Source of the DNA: Hypericum androsaemum
Taxonomy: Eukaryota > Streptophyta > Magnoliopsida > Malpighiales > Hypericaceae
Direction: 5' to 3'
Assembly (NCBI GenBank): GCA_963995505.1
Contig: OZ023192.1
Coordinates: forward strand, 14,119,001-14,183,000
DNA length: 64,000 nt
Shown piece after piece: positions 36,982 through 47,740 of this stretch; the first letter of the stretch is position 1; every line of letters begins with the position of its first letter. The position numbers were made by a program, and so were the translations under genes. The notes beneath the pieces were generated by a model. That model saw only the letters and a list, made by a program, of their open reading frames with translations. It was not told the DNA's origin and did not search any database.

Positions 36982-37665
36982 TAGGATGGCAATGGATAAG
37001 GTAAAGTAGGGTAAAATATTTATAGGACTCTATCCATACTCAAGTTTTTTTAGTTGGACCCATACCCTACTCTCGATTCTACAAAATTTTTATTGTTAGA
37101 TTTATACCCTACTTTCTTGGAGACCCAGGGTCTGCAAGGTCCGACCCTTTAACGTTCTGTATTTTGATAATTTTTAATCAAAAATTAATTTTTATATAAA
37201 ATTTAAATAAATTCAAGACATCTACTACGTTACATATTAACATTCAATATAAAATTGATGAAACATCAAATTTTGTAATTTAATTTCAATGGTACAAGGT
37301 TTTTCTTTTCGAATTTGAAATACATAAACAATTCAACAAAAAAATATAAAATGTCGGCTTCTAGTGATCTATCATTCACGACATCTTCTAAGCTAGTTGT
37401 GTAATAACATAATAAATATGTTAAAGTTAACCATAAAGTATATTATATATATTATCAATGTAATCTAATTATGGTCTAATTAGAGTAGAGTCTAAAATAA
37501 GGTAAAAATATAAGGGTAGGGTTCGACCCACATGGTCTAACTATAGATTCATATCCTACACTAGATCCTACTTCTAAACATGGATCCATACCCATACTCT
37601 ATCCTAGACCCGTAAGATAAGAGTAAGGTCCGACTCTCAGGGTACGGGTATTTTTGCCATTCTTA
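36982..37665. mobile_element. Nested hAT-like non-autonomous element, 684 bp
   Basis: The ends are TAGGATGGCAA and TTGCCATTCTTA, near-perfect inverted copies. The flanks are GTTATCGG (36974-36981) and ATTATCGA (37666-37673), an 8-bp target duplication with two mismatches. The interior carries many GGGTA / TACCC words (AAAGTAGGGTAAAATATT, ACCCATACCCTACTCTCG) and no coding frame. Confidence 0.7.
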
Positions 37666-37673
37666 ATTATCGA

Positions 37674-38810
37674 AGCCACCGGTTGCAAGTTGCAGTTAAC
37701 CAATGGTTCACTTTTTTTGGAAAATATTAAGAAGTTACACGTTTAGTTTTAAAAGAAACAAAATTTTACCATGTTTTACAATTTTACGGTTTTGAAACTT
37801 TCGTTTAATAGTTCCCGCTTAGGCAGTTCTCTAAAACACAGAACCTCAATAGGAATTTTCTAGGAAGGTTTCCGACTTCCATGAACCATGACCATGATTC
37901 ATGTTCTGATTATCGAAATTGTCGGTTGGACTATTCAGTGTGGGCAGGTCTAATTAGGCCCTTCCAAAGTTATATTATATTTCCCTTGAACACGGTATAG
38001 TTTGAACCGGTGGTCTTCAATCAATAGATACGGTTCAGGAACCGGACCTTGACCTACAAGGTCGCGGATCTTAACCGGGACCGTGGCCAGTGGTCCAATT
38101 TAAAATTGTCCATATCGCTCGACAATTTGCTGATGGTGATTAATAAAGCAGTTCCCAACGGCCAATCATAAAATAAAGCCCACAAGTACATATCATAACA
38201 TTATCTTATCCGCTCTAAAGGCTAAGTTTTAAGATAATTACCACCATCTAAAAGCAACTTTAAGTTGGTGATGTGACACCGAATTTACTCTCCACATGCT
38301 GAAATTGGAACTTTGAAAATGATTCGAGTCTTTGCACCGAGAAAGTGGTTTCTTTTTGTGTGGGGTTAGGGAAAGGATGTAACCAATCTTTTCAAATGTC
38401 CATTGGAAGGCGACTCGAATTTTACTCTGTTTTCTTGGTTCGATCGGGATGTTCGGATTAAAAAAATTGAATTATAATATTATTAATTATATTCAGAATT
38501 ATTAACTTGTACATAATTTTTAATCATGTACAAGGCTGCCGCTGAAGCTTTCAAGAACAAGAAAAAGGGGACTCACTAAGACGAACAAAATTTATACCAT
38601 TCACGGAAGCTAAGACAACGACTTGTAATATTGATGGATATCAATACAGATTTATATAACCAACCATCAGTGTCAACTGTATTAGTCAATAAAACTTTAA
38701 CACATTGCAGTTACCAAATCTTTTTCATAAATAAAATATCAGATTGAAATGAATCATTTTATTTTCATACGTCATTTCAATTATTTTTTTCATTTAGTTA
38801 TAAATAAAAA
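37674..38810. other. Intergenic, old repeat sequence
   Basis: Continuation of the GGTTCC-rich repeat to ~38100, then AT-rich sequence. No gene seen. Confidence 0.4.
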
Positions 38811-40041
38811 AGGGAAAAGTTTACTTTAGTACTCTGTGGTATAGCCCAAAATTACTTTAGTACCCTGTGATAAAAAACTGACCAATCGGGTCATGCTTAT
38901 TCTAATTAACATCAAAAAGGTACACGGACAGCTGCCCGGAATAACCCGAGCCCTACCCGACCAACTTGGCCAGCCACGTCACCAAAATTTGATGACGTGG
39001 CGCCACATGGACATCTCACTCTCCCCATTCTCTTCCCTTTCTCTCCTCTTTCTATCTCCTCCTCCTCCTCCTTCCTCCTCCTCCCTCCACCGACGTCGTT
39101 TTTCAAAAAATGAACAACAACATCCATTACAAATTGGTCCAAAGACAACAAGACTCAACCCCATTAAACCTATTATCCCGATCATCTCCACCGCCTCTTT
39201 TAGTGGCCCGAACCTATTCTTCCGTACCAAATCCAAGCACGCCTCATTCTTTGTATCAACGGTAGGAACCGAGGAAGCTCCGATGAGTGCATAATTCCAG
39301 TCAGCGTCTCGAGCCCTCTGTCCTCCCAGGCCATCTTTCCGGTGACCATCTCGATGACTGTGCACCCAAGGGATCACACGTCGCTTTCCAGCCCCTGGGA
39401 CTCCCTCGTCACCACCTCCGAAGCCATCAACAACGCTGACGTCCGTCCCCGCCGCCGCGTCCTCCAAGCAGATCATGCCGCTCAGGTCGGACGGGGCTCC
39501 CATGGCGGCCACCCTCGGGAGAGCATCGATCGGGCCTCGTGGCCAATGGTAGACCTTGAAGGGCAGAGGCGATAGCGATTCCCTTAACGACGGCGTTCTC
39601 GCAGTTGAAGTTGGTGATTAGGGTTCCTCTTCTGGGTCATCGTGTTCTTGTCTTTGGTTTAATTAATTTTTGTTAATTGATTTTGGTTTAATTGCTTTTT
39701 GTTTTAATTTCTTGCTTGCTTGTTGTTAATTTTATTCTTTGTTGCTTTTGGTTTGATTTTTTACGGTGAGAGAAGAAGAAGAAGAAGAGAGGGAAAGGAG
39801 GAGAGAGAGAGGGGGGGGAAGAGGGAAACAGAAAAGGATGGCCACGTGGCACCACGTCATCAAATTTTGGTGATGTGGCTGGCCAAGTTGGTCGGGCAGG
39901 GCTCGGGTTATTCCGGACAGCTGCCCGTGGACCTTTTTGATGTTAATTAGAATAAGTATGACCCGATTGGTCAATTTTTTATCACATGGTACTAAAGTGA
40001 TTTTGGGCTATACCACAGAATACTAAAGTAGACTTTTCCCT
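38811..40041. mobile_element. Pack-MULE-like element with ~200-bp terminal inverted repeats
   Basis: AGGGAAAAGTTTACTTTAGTA at 38811 and its inverted counterpart ending ACTTTTCCCT at 40041 form terminal inverted repeats that pair to ~39012 and ~39838, with roughly one difference per 15 bases. Long TIRs and GGGAAAAG ends fit Mutator-like elements. The A-rich flanks share only TAAAAAA, so a 9-bp target duplication cannot be shown. The interior is GC-richer, holds gene-like fragments including part of a protein kinase, and lacks a transposase. Confidence 0.8.
39268..39427 (-). pseudogene. Captured protein-kinase fragment
   Basis: One minus frame reads MASEVV, then ESDV-stop-SLGCTVIEMVTGK, then AWEDRG. 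This is kinase subdomains VIII-IX of the MAPKKK/STE11 type, where the family has APE(VV) and SDVWSLGC. The Trp codon of DVW is TGA (39374-39376), so the fragment is disrupted. It lies between the long TIRs of the surrounding element. Flanking GC-rich sequence (39430-39620) may also come from a host gene, but I could not assign it. Confidence 0.75.
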
Positions 40042-40620
40042 AAAAAAATTCGTTAAGCAGGAAAAAATGAGTCCTCTAGTGCAAGGCTAATGAATATCAT
40101 AACAAAGAGGATTATAATCAATTTGATACAAGCAAAAGATTAAGCCAACTTCGTGTTGGAGTAAAAACAATATCAAGTCTTGAAACCCGAGGTCGAACAT
40201 GATAATTATTGAAAGACTTGATCAGGATGTAACTTCGTGGCACTAAAGAATCGACCTATATTGGGATCATCGGTCCAAAACACTTACCTAGAAAGTGTGA
40301 TAGATTACTATCAACTAATTGCCGATCTTCACATACTTGCCTTGAGAAGGATTGTCAATCCCATGTTCTCCTTCACACGTAGTGAAGAGTGGGTCGACAA
40401 CTCATACTTAGTTAAGAGTGGGTCGACAACTTGGTGCAAGTATAGGATGGGTCGACGATTTTATTTGGATGGTCGACCCAATTAATCGACGTTCTAGGCG
40501 TAAAATAATTATCATCTTTAGAGGATGATTTAATTAAGAGCCGAGTACGGTTCGTGATATCATAATTAACCTCCAAAAGTTATCAACCCATTTTAATCTC
40601 TACGTGCTGGTGAGTTGCCG
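40042..40620. other. Intergenic leading into TCGAC-rich repeat
   Basis: No gene. GAGTGGGTCGACAACT occurs twice (~40387 and ~40417) and a related GATGGGTCGACGATT follows at ~40447, the start of the TCGAC-rich region. Confidence 0.5.
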
Positions 40621-41320
40621 ACCCATGTGCCCGTTGGAGCGAAATCGTTGTCCTGGACACCAACTAAGGTCCAATCATCGACCTGAACACCAAGTGAGGT
40701 CCAATCGTCGACCTGAACACCAAGTGAGGTCCAATCGTCGATCGAGGAACTGACTGAGGTCCAATTGTCGACCCGTTTGCTTGGTGGAGGTTGATCATCG
40801 ACCCGATCAATCGCGATCGTCAGGCTGTGGTAAATTAGCCATATCTTGTGACTCGTACTTTCGATTAGGATGATTCCAGTTGCTATAAAAATTTAAGACA
40901 TAGACCTACAAATTTATAGTTATGACTTTGGCTAATTAGGAAGTTAAAATGGTCTAAAGTTCATTTGAAATCTGGGTCAATGATCTGGCAAGGATCGTTG
41001 ACCCGATCTAACAGATTTTGGAAGAGTGGATGTATCTTGTGACTCAGACCTTAGATTAAAGTGATTTAAAGTGCTGCAGAAAGCTAAGACATAGAGCTAC
41101 AACTTTGCAGTTTATAACTTTTACTAATTCGGAGATTAAAGAGGTTTAACGTTCGGTTGAAATCAAGATCGCTTATTTGGGCAAGATCATCGACCCGGAA
41201 GCTGGGTGATGGTCGATCGTCGACCCGGGAGCTACGTGATGGTCTATTGTCGACCCGGGAGCTAAGTGATGGTTGATTGTCGACCCAGGGAGCCCATTGA
41301 AGTCAAATTGTCGACCCGGG
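40621..41320. repeat. 30-bp minisatellite in two arrays around a ~190-bp duplication
   Basis: Six 30-bp units lie in register at 40621-40800 (e.g. ACCTGAACACCAAGTGAGGT then CCAATCGTCG, twice nearly identical). Four more lie at 41191-41310 (CGACCCGGGAGCTACGTGAT type). Both share GTCGACC and GTGA(G/T)GGTC words. Between them are two diverged ~190-bp units starting near 40844 and 41034 (ATCTTGTGACTC), whose TACAACTTTGCAGTTTATAA core resembles the 176-bp repeat at 28.7 kb. Confidence 0.85.
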
Positions 41321-41676
41321 GACAACCAAAGGCAGGTGGTTGACTCACGTTGGGTCTTTGCAGGTGGTCTCCCTTAGGGTAACATCGTCAAGCCTGGTGG
41401 TTCCTTTGAAGGAAGACGTTTACGAAAGCAAGGAGGGTGGAAGAGACCGGATCCAAGCAGACTCTACGTAGGTGGACGGGGATACGAGGAGACCTAGTTC
41501 AAGGCGGACTCTTGAAGGAATTAGAAGAGCTCTAGGACACCCGGTGTACGCGAATGCTCAAGAGATAAGGATAAACGTGGAGTCTCCGAGGAAGATGGGA
41601 TAAGCTGAAGGAGGTCAGATAAGCTTTGTGGTCCTCAAACCTGATCCGGATAGGGATAGGCATTGGCGAGGATAAG

Positions 41677-41951
41677 TGTTGGAGTCCCCGAGTCCGACTA
41701 CAACACAGCTAGGGTGAAATAGAGGCGGTCTTCTTCTTCTATATAAGCAAGGCAAGAGGCGAGCGGAAAGGGGATCCACAAATTAAACACACAATATCTA
41801 TCAAGCTTCAGCTTTTTTTATCTTAGTTTAGGTTAATAGTAGTATCGGCTTCGGCCACCCCTTATTACTAGTAGCGTTAGAGTGACCTTGGGACGAGCAC
41901 TCCGGGCCGTCACGAGATCGATCGACGTTGTCCCCATTTTTTATCCCAACA
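41677..41951 (+). mobile_element. Possible solo LTR or LTR end
   Basis: It starts TGTTGG and ends CCAACA (TG...CA with 6-bp inverted ends). A CTATATAAGCAAGGC box lies at ~41739, followed by an A/C-rich leader. The flanks (ATAAG and CTCCG) do not match as a 5-bp target duplication, and no primer-binding site follows. The minisatellite to the left could belong to the same long LTR. No coding part is present. Confidence 0.4.
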
Positions 41952-42720
41952 CTCCGATAGACCAATTAAGCTATCCCAGAAAACCTATTTGGCATCCTCA
42001 TCATCTGCAAATCATAAACACACCTGTAATTCCGAGACACCCCAAAAGTTGCAGGTCCAACGTTGTGCAATTTCACGTAAACATTGACTCGCTTGTATAT
42101 TTTTCAAATAAAAACATGACTCGCTTGTTTAGGACAAGCCAATGTAAATCAAGTCACTTTGACTCAACTTGACCAGAACTAAAGACGTTGGGATAGGATA
42201 GGAGACACGCTGGCTTTCTGAGACCTTTCTTTGAAATCGCGTTATTCCCTCTAACCAATGCAAATAACAATATCACCACGTGAACCATATGTTACCACTA
42301 ATTGTCCCCATTATATAATTGCACTACTTTATTACATTTGTTTGGACCCCACAACTAGTAGTAGCAACACCAACAAACACATAAACAAGAGATATTCTAG
42401 ATTAGTTAAGACATTTCGAGTTCGAATTACTAAAAATAAATCAGTGTTAAATAATTATTAAAAAATTATCACATTTCAAAAAAATAATAGTAGATATCTG
42501 AATCACATGATATAATAAACAAAAGTAGTAGGACCCTTTACTTTCGTGGCATTATATCATTAGTATCTAGCACACTAGCATCTTCTTCCCTACTTCATAA
42601 CGGCAAGACCAAACCACCCTTGCTCTTATCATGGTATTTATTGGCATCCATGGTCAAATCCGTCAAAATCCAAAAGTTTCCCAAAATTGCATATTGCCCC
42701 CTTCCAATTATCACCCACCT
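41952..42720. other. Upstream region of the small PKRGQVK gene
   Basis: AT-rich. No other coding region with support; the frame at 41882-42172 shows no domain. Confidence 0.45.
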
Positions 42721-42721
42721 C

Positions 42722-42729
42722 TATATAAA
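42722..42729 (+). promoter_or_regulatory. TATA box of the small gene at 42846
   Basis: CTATATAAAC lies ~120 bp upstream of the ATG, giving a leader of about 90 bases. Confidence 0.6.
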
Positions 42730-42845
42730 CAACTTGTCACTTGTCAAGTACCCACCAAACCAAACCAAACCGTCTCTTCCTCCTCCTCTTCTTTCTTCTT
42801 CCCTAAAGTATTCCAATCTTCTAGAGGTGATTATTGTAGTAGAAA

Positions 42846-43049
42846 ATGGCAGCAGCTGGAAGGAGGAGCGGAAGCTACACCCCATCATCATCATCATCGC
42901 CATCGTCGTCCCGGAGGTGGTCGTCCGGTCGTTTGATCCCCAAGAGGGGTCAAGTTAAGGTGGCAATAGTACTGGGCCTGGTCCATTCTCTCTCCATTGT
43001 TTTCTCCCTTCGCCGGAGATGTACGGGAGCCCAGTTGGGCGGCCATTGA
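42846..43049 (+). CDS. Small PKRGQVK-family protein (67 aa), unknown function
   Basis: ATG 42846, single exon. The N-terminus is Ser/Arg-rich (MAAAGRRSGSYTPSSSSS), followed by the core SGRLIPKRGQVKVAIVLGL, a hydrophobic stretch (~38-53), and a basic end SLRRRCTGAQLGGH. A second open copy at 56230 keeps RPIPKRGQVKLAIVVGLAHT while the N- and C-termini differ, so the core is under constraint or recently copied. A TATA box precedes it. No known domain is recognised. The short hydrophobic segment with flanking basic residues could be a membrane or organelle-targeted peptide (inference). Confidence 0.65.
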   Translation: MAAAGRRSGSYTPSSSSSPSSSRRWSSGRLIPKRGQVKVAIVLGLVHSLSIVFSLRRRCTGAQLGGH

Positions 43050-44239
43050 TCCTTCGGCGGTGGTGGTTGAGACGCCCGGAGAGTTGGTTGTTGTCCTCGC
43101 GAGGCTTGTAAAGAGGGAGGCAGTTCTGTTTCTTGTTCTCGCCGATTGCTAAAAAGGCTATAGCTTGTAGTACCTTTTTGTGAAGAAAGTGACCTTTGGT
43201 TATTTGCTATTTAGTGAAATTTACATCAGTTTTGGTATCGGATTGTATAATTTACCATTGAATGATCGCACATTTGGATAAATTTTACTATAATCATGTT
43301 GTTAACTAGTTAAAAGAGTTGTCAAATGGTTTAGAAGTGTAGATCACGTTTCCATTATCTTAAATCTGGGTTACAAAGATTTTAATATAGCATTATAACA
43401 GGTTAATTCAATTTTTATTATCGTTCTCACAGACTTTCGTTTCATCATAAATTTCAGCCCGATGAGTTTCGCTTGGGTCGACTTATTGATATTACCACAT
43501 TATTAATTATAAGAGTGATAGATTTCTCTATAAATATAAAATTTTATCTTTTGTGTTGAATATAAAATTCTAACAACGTCATAAATTATGATTTTATACG
43601 AGAATAGACGGAGTTCATATTTTAAAGGAATTCACTTACACCAATAAATGAAAATTGATATGTTGCGATTATAATAATATTTTAGAGAGAGTGAGAGAGC
43701 GCAAATTTAGGGGACCGTACAATGAACCGAAAATGTAAGTTTTCAAATAATGTTATCGCTGTCACATTCAGAACTTTAGATAAATCTTGATGCTTAAACG
43801 ATTAGTTTAATAAAATATCCGTAATTCCGTACATTACAAATGCTTTGTTGAATTTGCTAATTTATTATCTTCACAAAAATTATTCGACTCTTTGGCTGCT
43901 TCAAACAAATTCTGGCGCAATAAATTATTTTGTCAGAGACTGTCAGAAACTTAGAAGTGCATTGAATCGAATCAAAAGCAAAACAGTCGCGAGTTTCGTT
44001 GGATGGGGTCGCGGATTGGAACTCTTACTTCCTAAGTAAATTTGTTTAAAAAGTTTAATTTAATGATCTTAAGAAAAAATTTCTCAACAAATATTATTAA
44101 AAAATGAAGTGCTAATTAAAAAAAAATTTCTCACTCGGTCGAATATTTTAAAACTACAAAATATTCAAAAATCGTTGTAAGTACATAATATTAAAATAGA
44201 ATTTTACCTAAAAAATGTGACGAGCACAAATTAGAATCC
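43050..44239. other. 3' UTR and intergenic
   Basis: AT-rich with no recognisable gene; the 64-codon frame at 43845-44039 has no support. Confidence 0.45.
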
Positions 44240-45640
44240 TCTTAAAAACAAAATATCCAATTACCATCAACCAAAGTTGACGTTGCAGACAAAAGGTACA
44301 CTCTGGAATTTTATATTAAGATTGTGTTTGGAGTAGAGCAGACACTTGAAATTATTTTATGGAGACAATTATCAATTTCCAATTTAATCAATTACCAAAT
44401 TGTTGGTTGGTTTTGGACCATGTGATTTCAATTTGTGTTTTCTTGTTGGCCAGAGCAACTCGATGATAGTTGAATTTTATTCTCGAAATATAATTTCTAT
44501 AAGATGTTGTCTCGTTTTTTATAAGATGTTGGCCGACTCAATGATAGTTGGCAAGAGTTTTTTCTCATAGTCGTTGACCTCATCAAAATTTTTACACGGT
44601 AAAATTTAGTGAGAAAAAATTGTGCAACAAAAAGAGTACCGTCGATAACACTACGCATACAGAAGATGTCTTGTTACAAGGGATGTGTCATGTCTAGAAA
44701 TGTTAGATTCTTAAATATATATAATGTCAAGACAGTGCCTTTTCATACATGTAGGATTTTAATACATAACTATGCTTTTGAATATCAATAACTCATTCCT
44801 CTAAGAATTGAAGTGTAGATAAGATATAAAGTAGACAATTTGTAGAAAAAAATAATTAAAATTTTTGAAAATTTTCTCCACTTAAATAATGTATTTTGAC
44901 ATGCACCGTAGTTCCATGACGAAAATAATGACTAGAGATTCAGAGTCAATTATCAACATATTTTTATGTTATTTATTTGATTTTTTATATTTTCATTAAT
45001 GTAAATTTAGATCAATTATTATACGCGTAAGATATCATTTTTCTGAAAAAGAATGTTCCACACTAAAGCATTTATTGCACAAAGGACTTTCTATTACCGG
45101 GTCAATTCAAAAGGACATCGAAATGTAAATTTGAAACGCAAAAAAAAAACCAACAAAATTGGGTGACCAGACAATTAATATTATTTGAAAATTTTCATTA
45201 ACTCTCCAAAATAATTTTTGAAAATTTTCAATAACTCTCCAAAATAATTTTTGGTCAAGTCAAGATCCCATCCCAAGCAAAAATCCAATTTCGGAAGCAA
45301 AAAAGCAAGTGTGAAACAAATAATAAATAGGTTCACGATCGTCAACTGGCCGAGCTGGCATACTTGCTCCAAGGGTCAAACAAATAATAATTTGATTAGT
45401 CGATTTATTATGATAAAGATCGTCAACTCTGGCTATAGAGTCAAAACCAGTGATCGTATTTTTTTTCCATTGATAAGTAAATTATATTATATTCACGAAA
45501 AGATAATTATAAAATAATTACATTTAATTATATGATAAATACAAACATTACCGTAAATAAAACAAAACCAAGCAATTCTCAAAGAGTGGCCAAGTGAAGC
45601 TGGGTATTGTGGCGGGTTAGCTCACACTTCCGCTTCCATT
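44240..45640. repeat. Locus repeat unit A
   Basis: Contains TTGACGTTGCAGACAAAAGG, the TTGTTGGTTGGTTTTGGACC segment and TTGTTGGCCAGAGCA, followed by CATCGAAATG...TTTGAAACGCA, in the same order as units B (45750-56412 less the Copia insertion) and C (62160-63520). It ends in a fragment of the small PKRGQVK gene. More diverged than B and C are from each other. Confidence 0.75.
45185..45256. repeat. 36-bp tandem duplication
   Basis: Two adjacent copies of TTTGAAAATTTTCATTAACT...CAAAATAAT, differing by one base. Confidence 0.85.
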
Positions 45641-45645
45641 TTTGT
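45580..45645 (+). pseudogene. Fragment of the PKRGQVK small gene
   Basis: GGCCAAGTGAAGCTGGG and TTAGCTCACACTTCCGCTTC correspond to the central part of the copy at 56230 (GGCAAGTGAAGCTGGCC, TTGGCTCACACGTTCGCTTC). The upstream ATG part is missing and a small indel breaks the frame. It sits at the end of repeat unit A just as the intact gene sits at the end of unit B. Confidence 0.75.
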
Positions 45646-45749
45646 CTGTTGATTGTATACATTATGAAAGACATATTCAAAATCAAAACTTCTTAGTCAA
45701 TTAGAACAATTCTTTTGTTTGTTGATTGTATAGAGTTAGCGAGTGTTGT

Positions 45750-47740
45750 GCTCTAACAAAAGTATTGAACCTCTAATCTCCTCTAATAGAAGGCTCGGTG
45801 ATACCAACCCAGCTATCCGGAGATTGGTCCTAAATTTAGTTGTTAGATTGTATATTATGGAATACATTTAAAAGAGACAATTTCAGGAACTGTTAAGAAC
45901 CGAATTTGTTACTATGAAGAAAGCAACATAATCTTAACAAGACACCTAAATTTTTGCATCATTATTTTTCGAGTGGATTGTTAGATTCTATTATGGAATG
46001 GATACAATCGAAACAATTTCGGGAAACTTTCAAGAACCGGATGAGACATCTCTGAAGGACCACATAATTGGAACAAGAACATTAAAGTTAAATATGTGTG
46101 TCCCAAAACCAAATCCGGGGGGAATAATAATTGAACTAATAATGGAATGAACTAATATCAATAGCACCTGATATTCGAAGAAGTCGAATAATTCATGTTC
46201 GAGTTTGATAATATTTTTGTATGATGATAAAATTCTTTTAATAAGTATTTAACATTAATACATTTTTACTCGACATTGAACACTTCTGATTTTTTTTAAG
46301 TAAAATTTTTTATATAATGAATTACATTCATTTTGCTAGAGTTTAACCTTCCACATCTGTTAAATCATGTTGTAACTTGCATCAATGTTTTGGTATTGAC
46401 AACTTTTGGTTATGGAATCAACTAATGAACCAGAGGAGTTAACAGCCTTAGCTTAGTGTGAATCGAACTTTCTGATGTCCGAATCTTCTCGTGTCTCGAA
46501 CAGAATCCAACACAATAAACTAAATTGTGGAGCTAGCGTCCGAAGGAAGTACATTGAACATATTTACATTACACGTCCCATAACACATTCATTGGATTAT
46601 ACCAAAGTGGTTAATTACAAGTTTAATTTTGTTCATGTGCCCCGATTATTTTTTTAAACTATGATTCATTAATCTGTAAATGATGGATGGTTCCACTTGG
46701 AATTTGTGGATTTAAATATAGAAGCCAGCTTAATGACGCTGACGTGGATATCACTATGATTAGTGGCGAAAGGACATGCCACTCGACGCAACTAGGCAAC
46801 TGAATTATGGGAATCACTGGTTGCTCACATCGACAAATAAGATCACGTGATTCATCTGCTAAGCCCTAAAATTAAAAGATTTTAGAGTTGGGTATAACTT
46901 TTGAACGTTGTTAACGGACTAAATATAACATGGATGGCTTCTTATTAAGGACTCCGTGGTTCCTCAATTAAAAAAAGCTGCTCCCATGTGACTGGACAAA
47001 TCAGAAAGCAGTTAAAAATAAAATATATCCCATTAACATTAATGGGATACACTAGAAAATACACACTGAAATTTTATAATAAGATTCTGTTTGGAGAAGA
47101 GCATACACTAGAAATTATTTTAAGCGATACAATTTTCTCCACTTGAATCAAAACCACGACAACGTCTCCAAATCCGGAGCCGGTTTTGGGACCAATTACC
47201 ATATTGTTTGTGGTTTTGGACCATTTGATTAAAGAGTACAATTTATGTTGTTCTTGTTGGCCAGAGCAGGTCAATGATTGTTGATTTTTTATTTTGGAAA
47301 TATAATTTTTATAAGAGGTGGTTTGCTACAATGGTTGTACCATGTCTAAAAATGTCAGATTCGTATATAGATCAAATATCAAGACATTGCGCTTTCATAC
47401 ATGTATAATTTTGATACTTATTTAGTTAGTTATGCTTTTGATTATTAATTGAAAGGCATCTCGTACTCGATCATCGAAATGCGCATTTGAAGCGCATAAA
47501 AAAGAAAAAAAACCCCAACACAATTGTTTGACCATACAATTTAAATTATTTTAAAAAAATCAAAGAATTCATAATCCACCAAAAAATCTGAAAATTTTAG
47601 AAGTTTGCTAAGAAATAATTTTAGGATGTATCCTAATTTTTTTTATTGAAAGTTCAAAATTTTAACAATGATAAGACTACTAAGAAAGTCGGTGCCCACA
47701 CTTATCCTTGAAATAAAAAACACAAATAATAAGACCAAAC
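45750..47740. repeat. Locus repeat unit B, left part
   Basis: It shares blocks in order with 62160-63520: ATTGAACCTCTAATCTCCTC, TTGGTCCTAAATTTAGTTGT, CAGAATCCAACACAATAAAC, GATGGATGGTTCCACTTGG, and the GGCCAGAGCA segment. The right part of the unit (after the Copia insertion) is 55528-56412 and includes a small PKRGQVK gene. No coding region within. Confidence 0.8.
47405..47740. repeat. Host segment duplicated across the Copia locus, left copy
   Basis: About 330 bp beginning ATAATTTTGATACTTATTTA and ending CACAAATAATAAGACCAAAC, nearly identical to 55528-55860. On the left it runs unbroken across the point where the Copia LTR would have inserted (TA|TAATTTTG), then joins Copia reverse-transcriptase sequence at AAGACCAAAC. 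Confidence 0.9.

Noticed and set aside
43845..44039. 64-codon plus frame near the small gene
   Set aside because: No similarity to the PKRGQVK family, no domain, AT-rich context.
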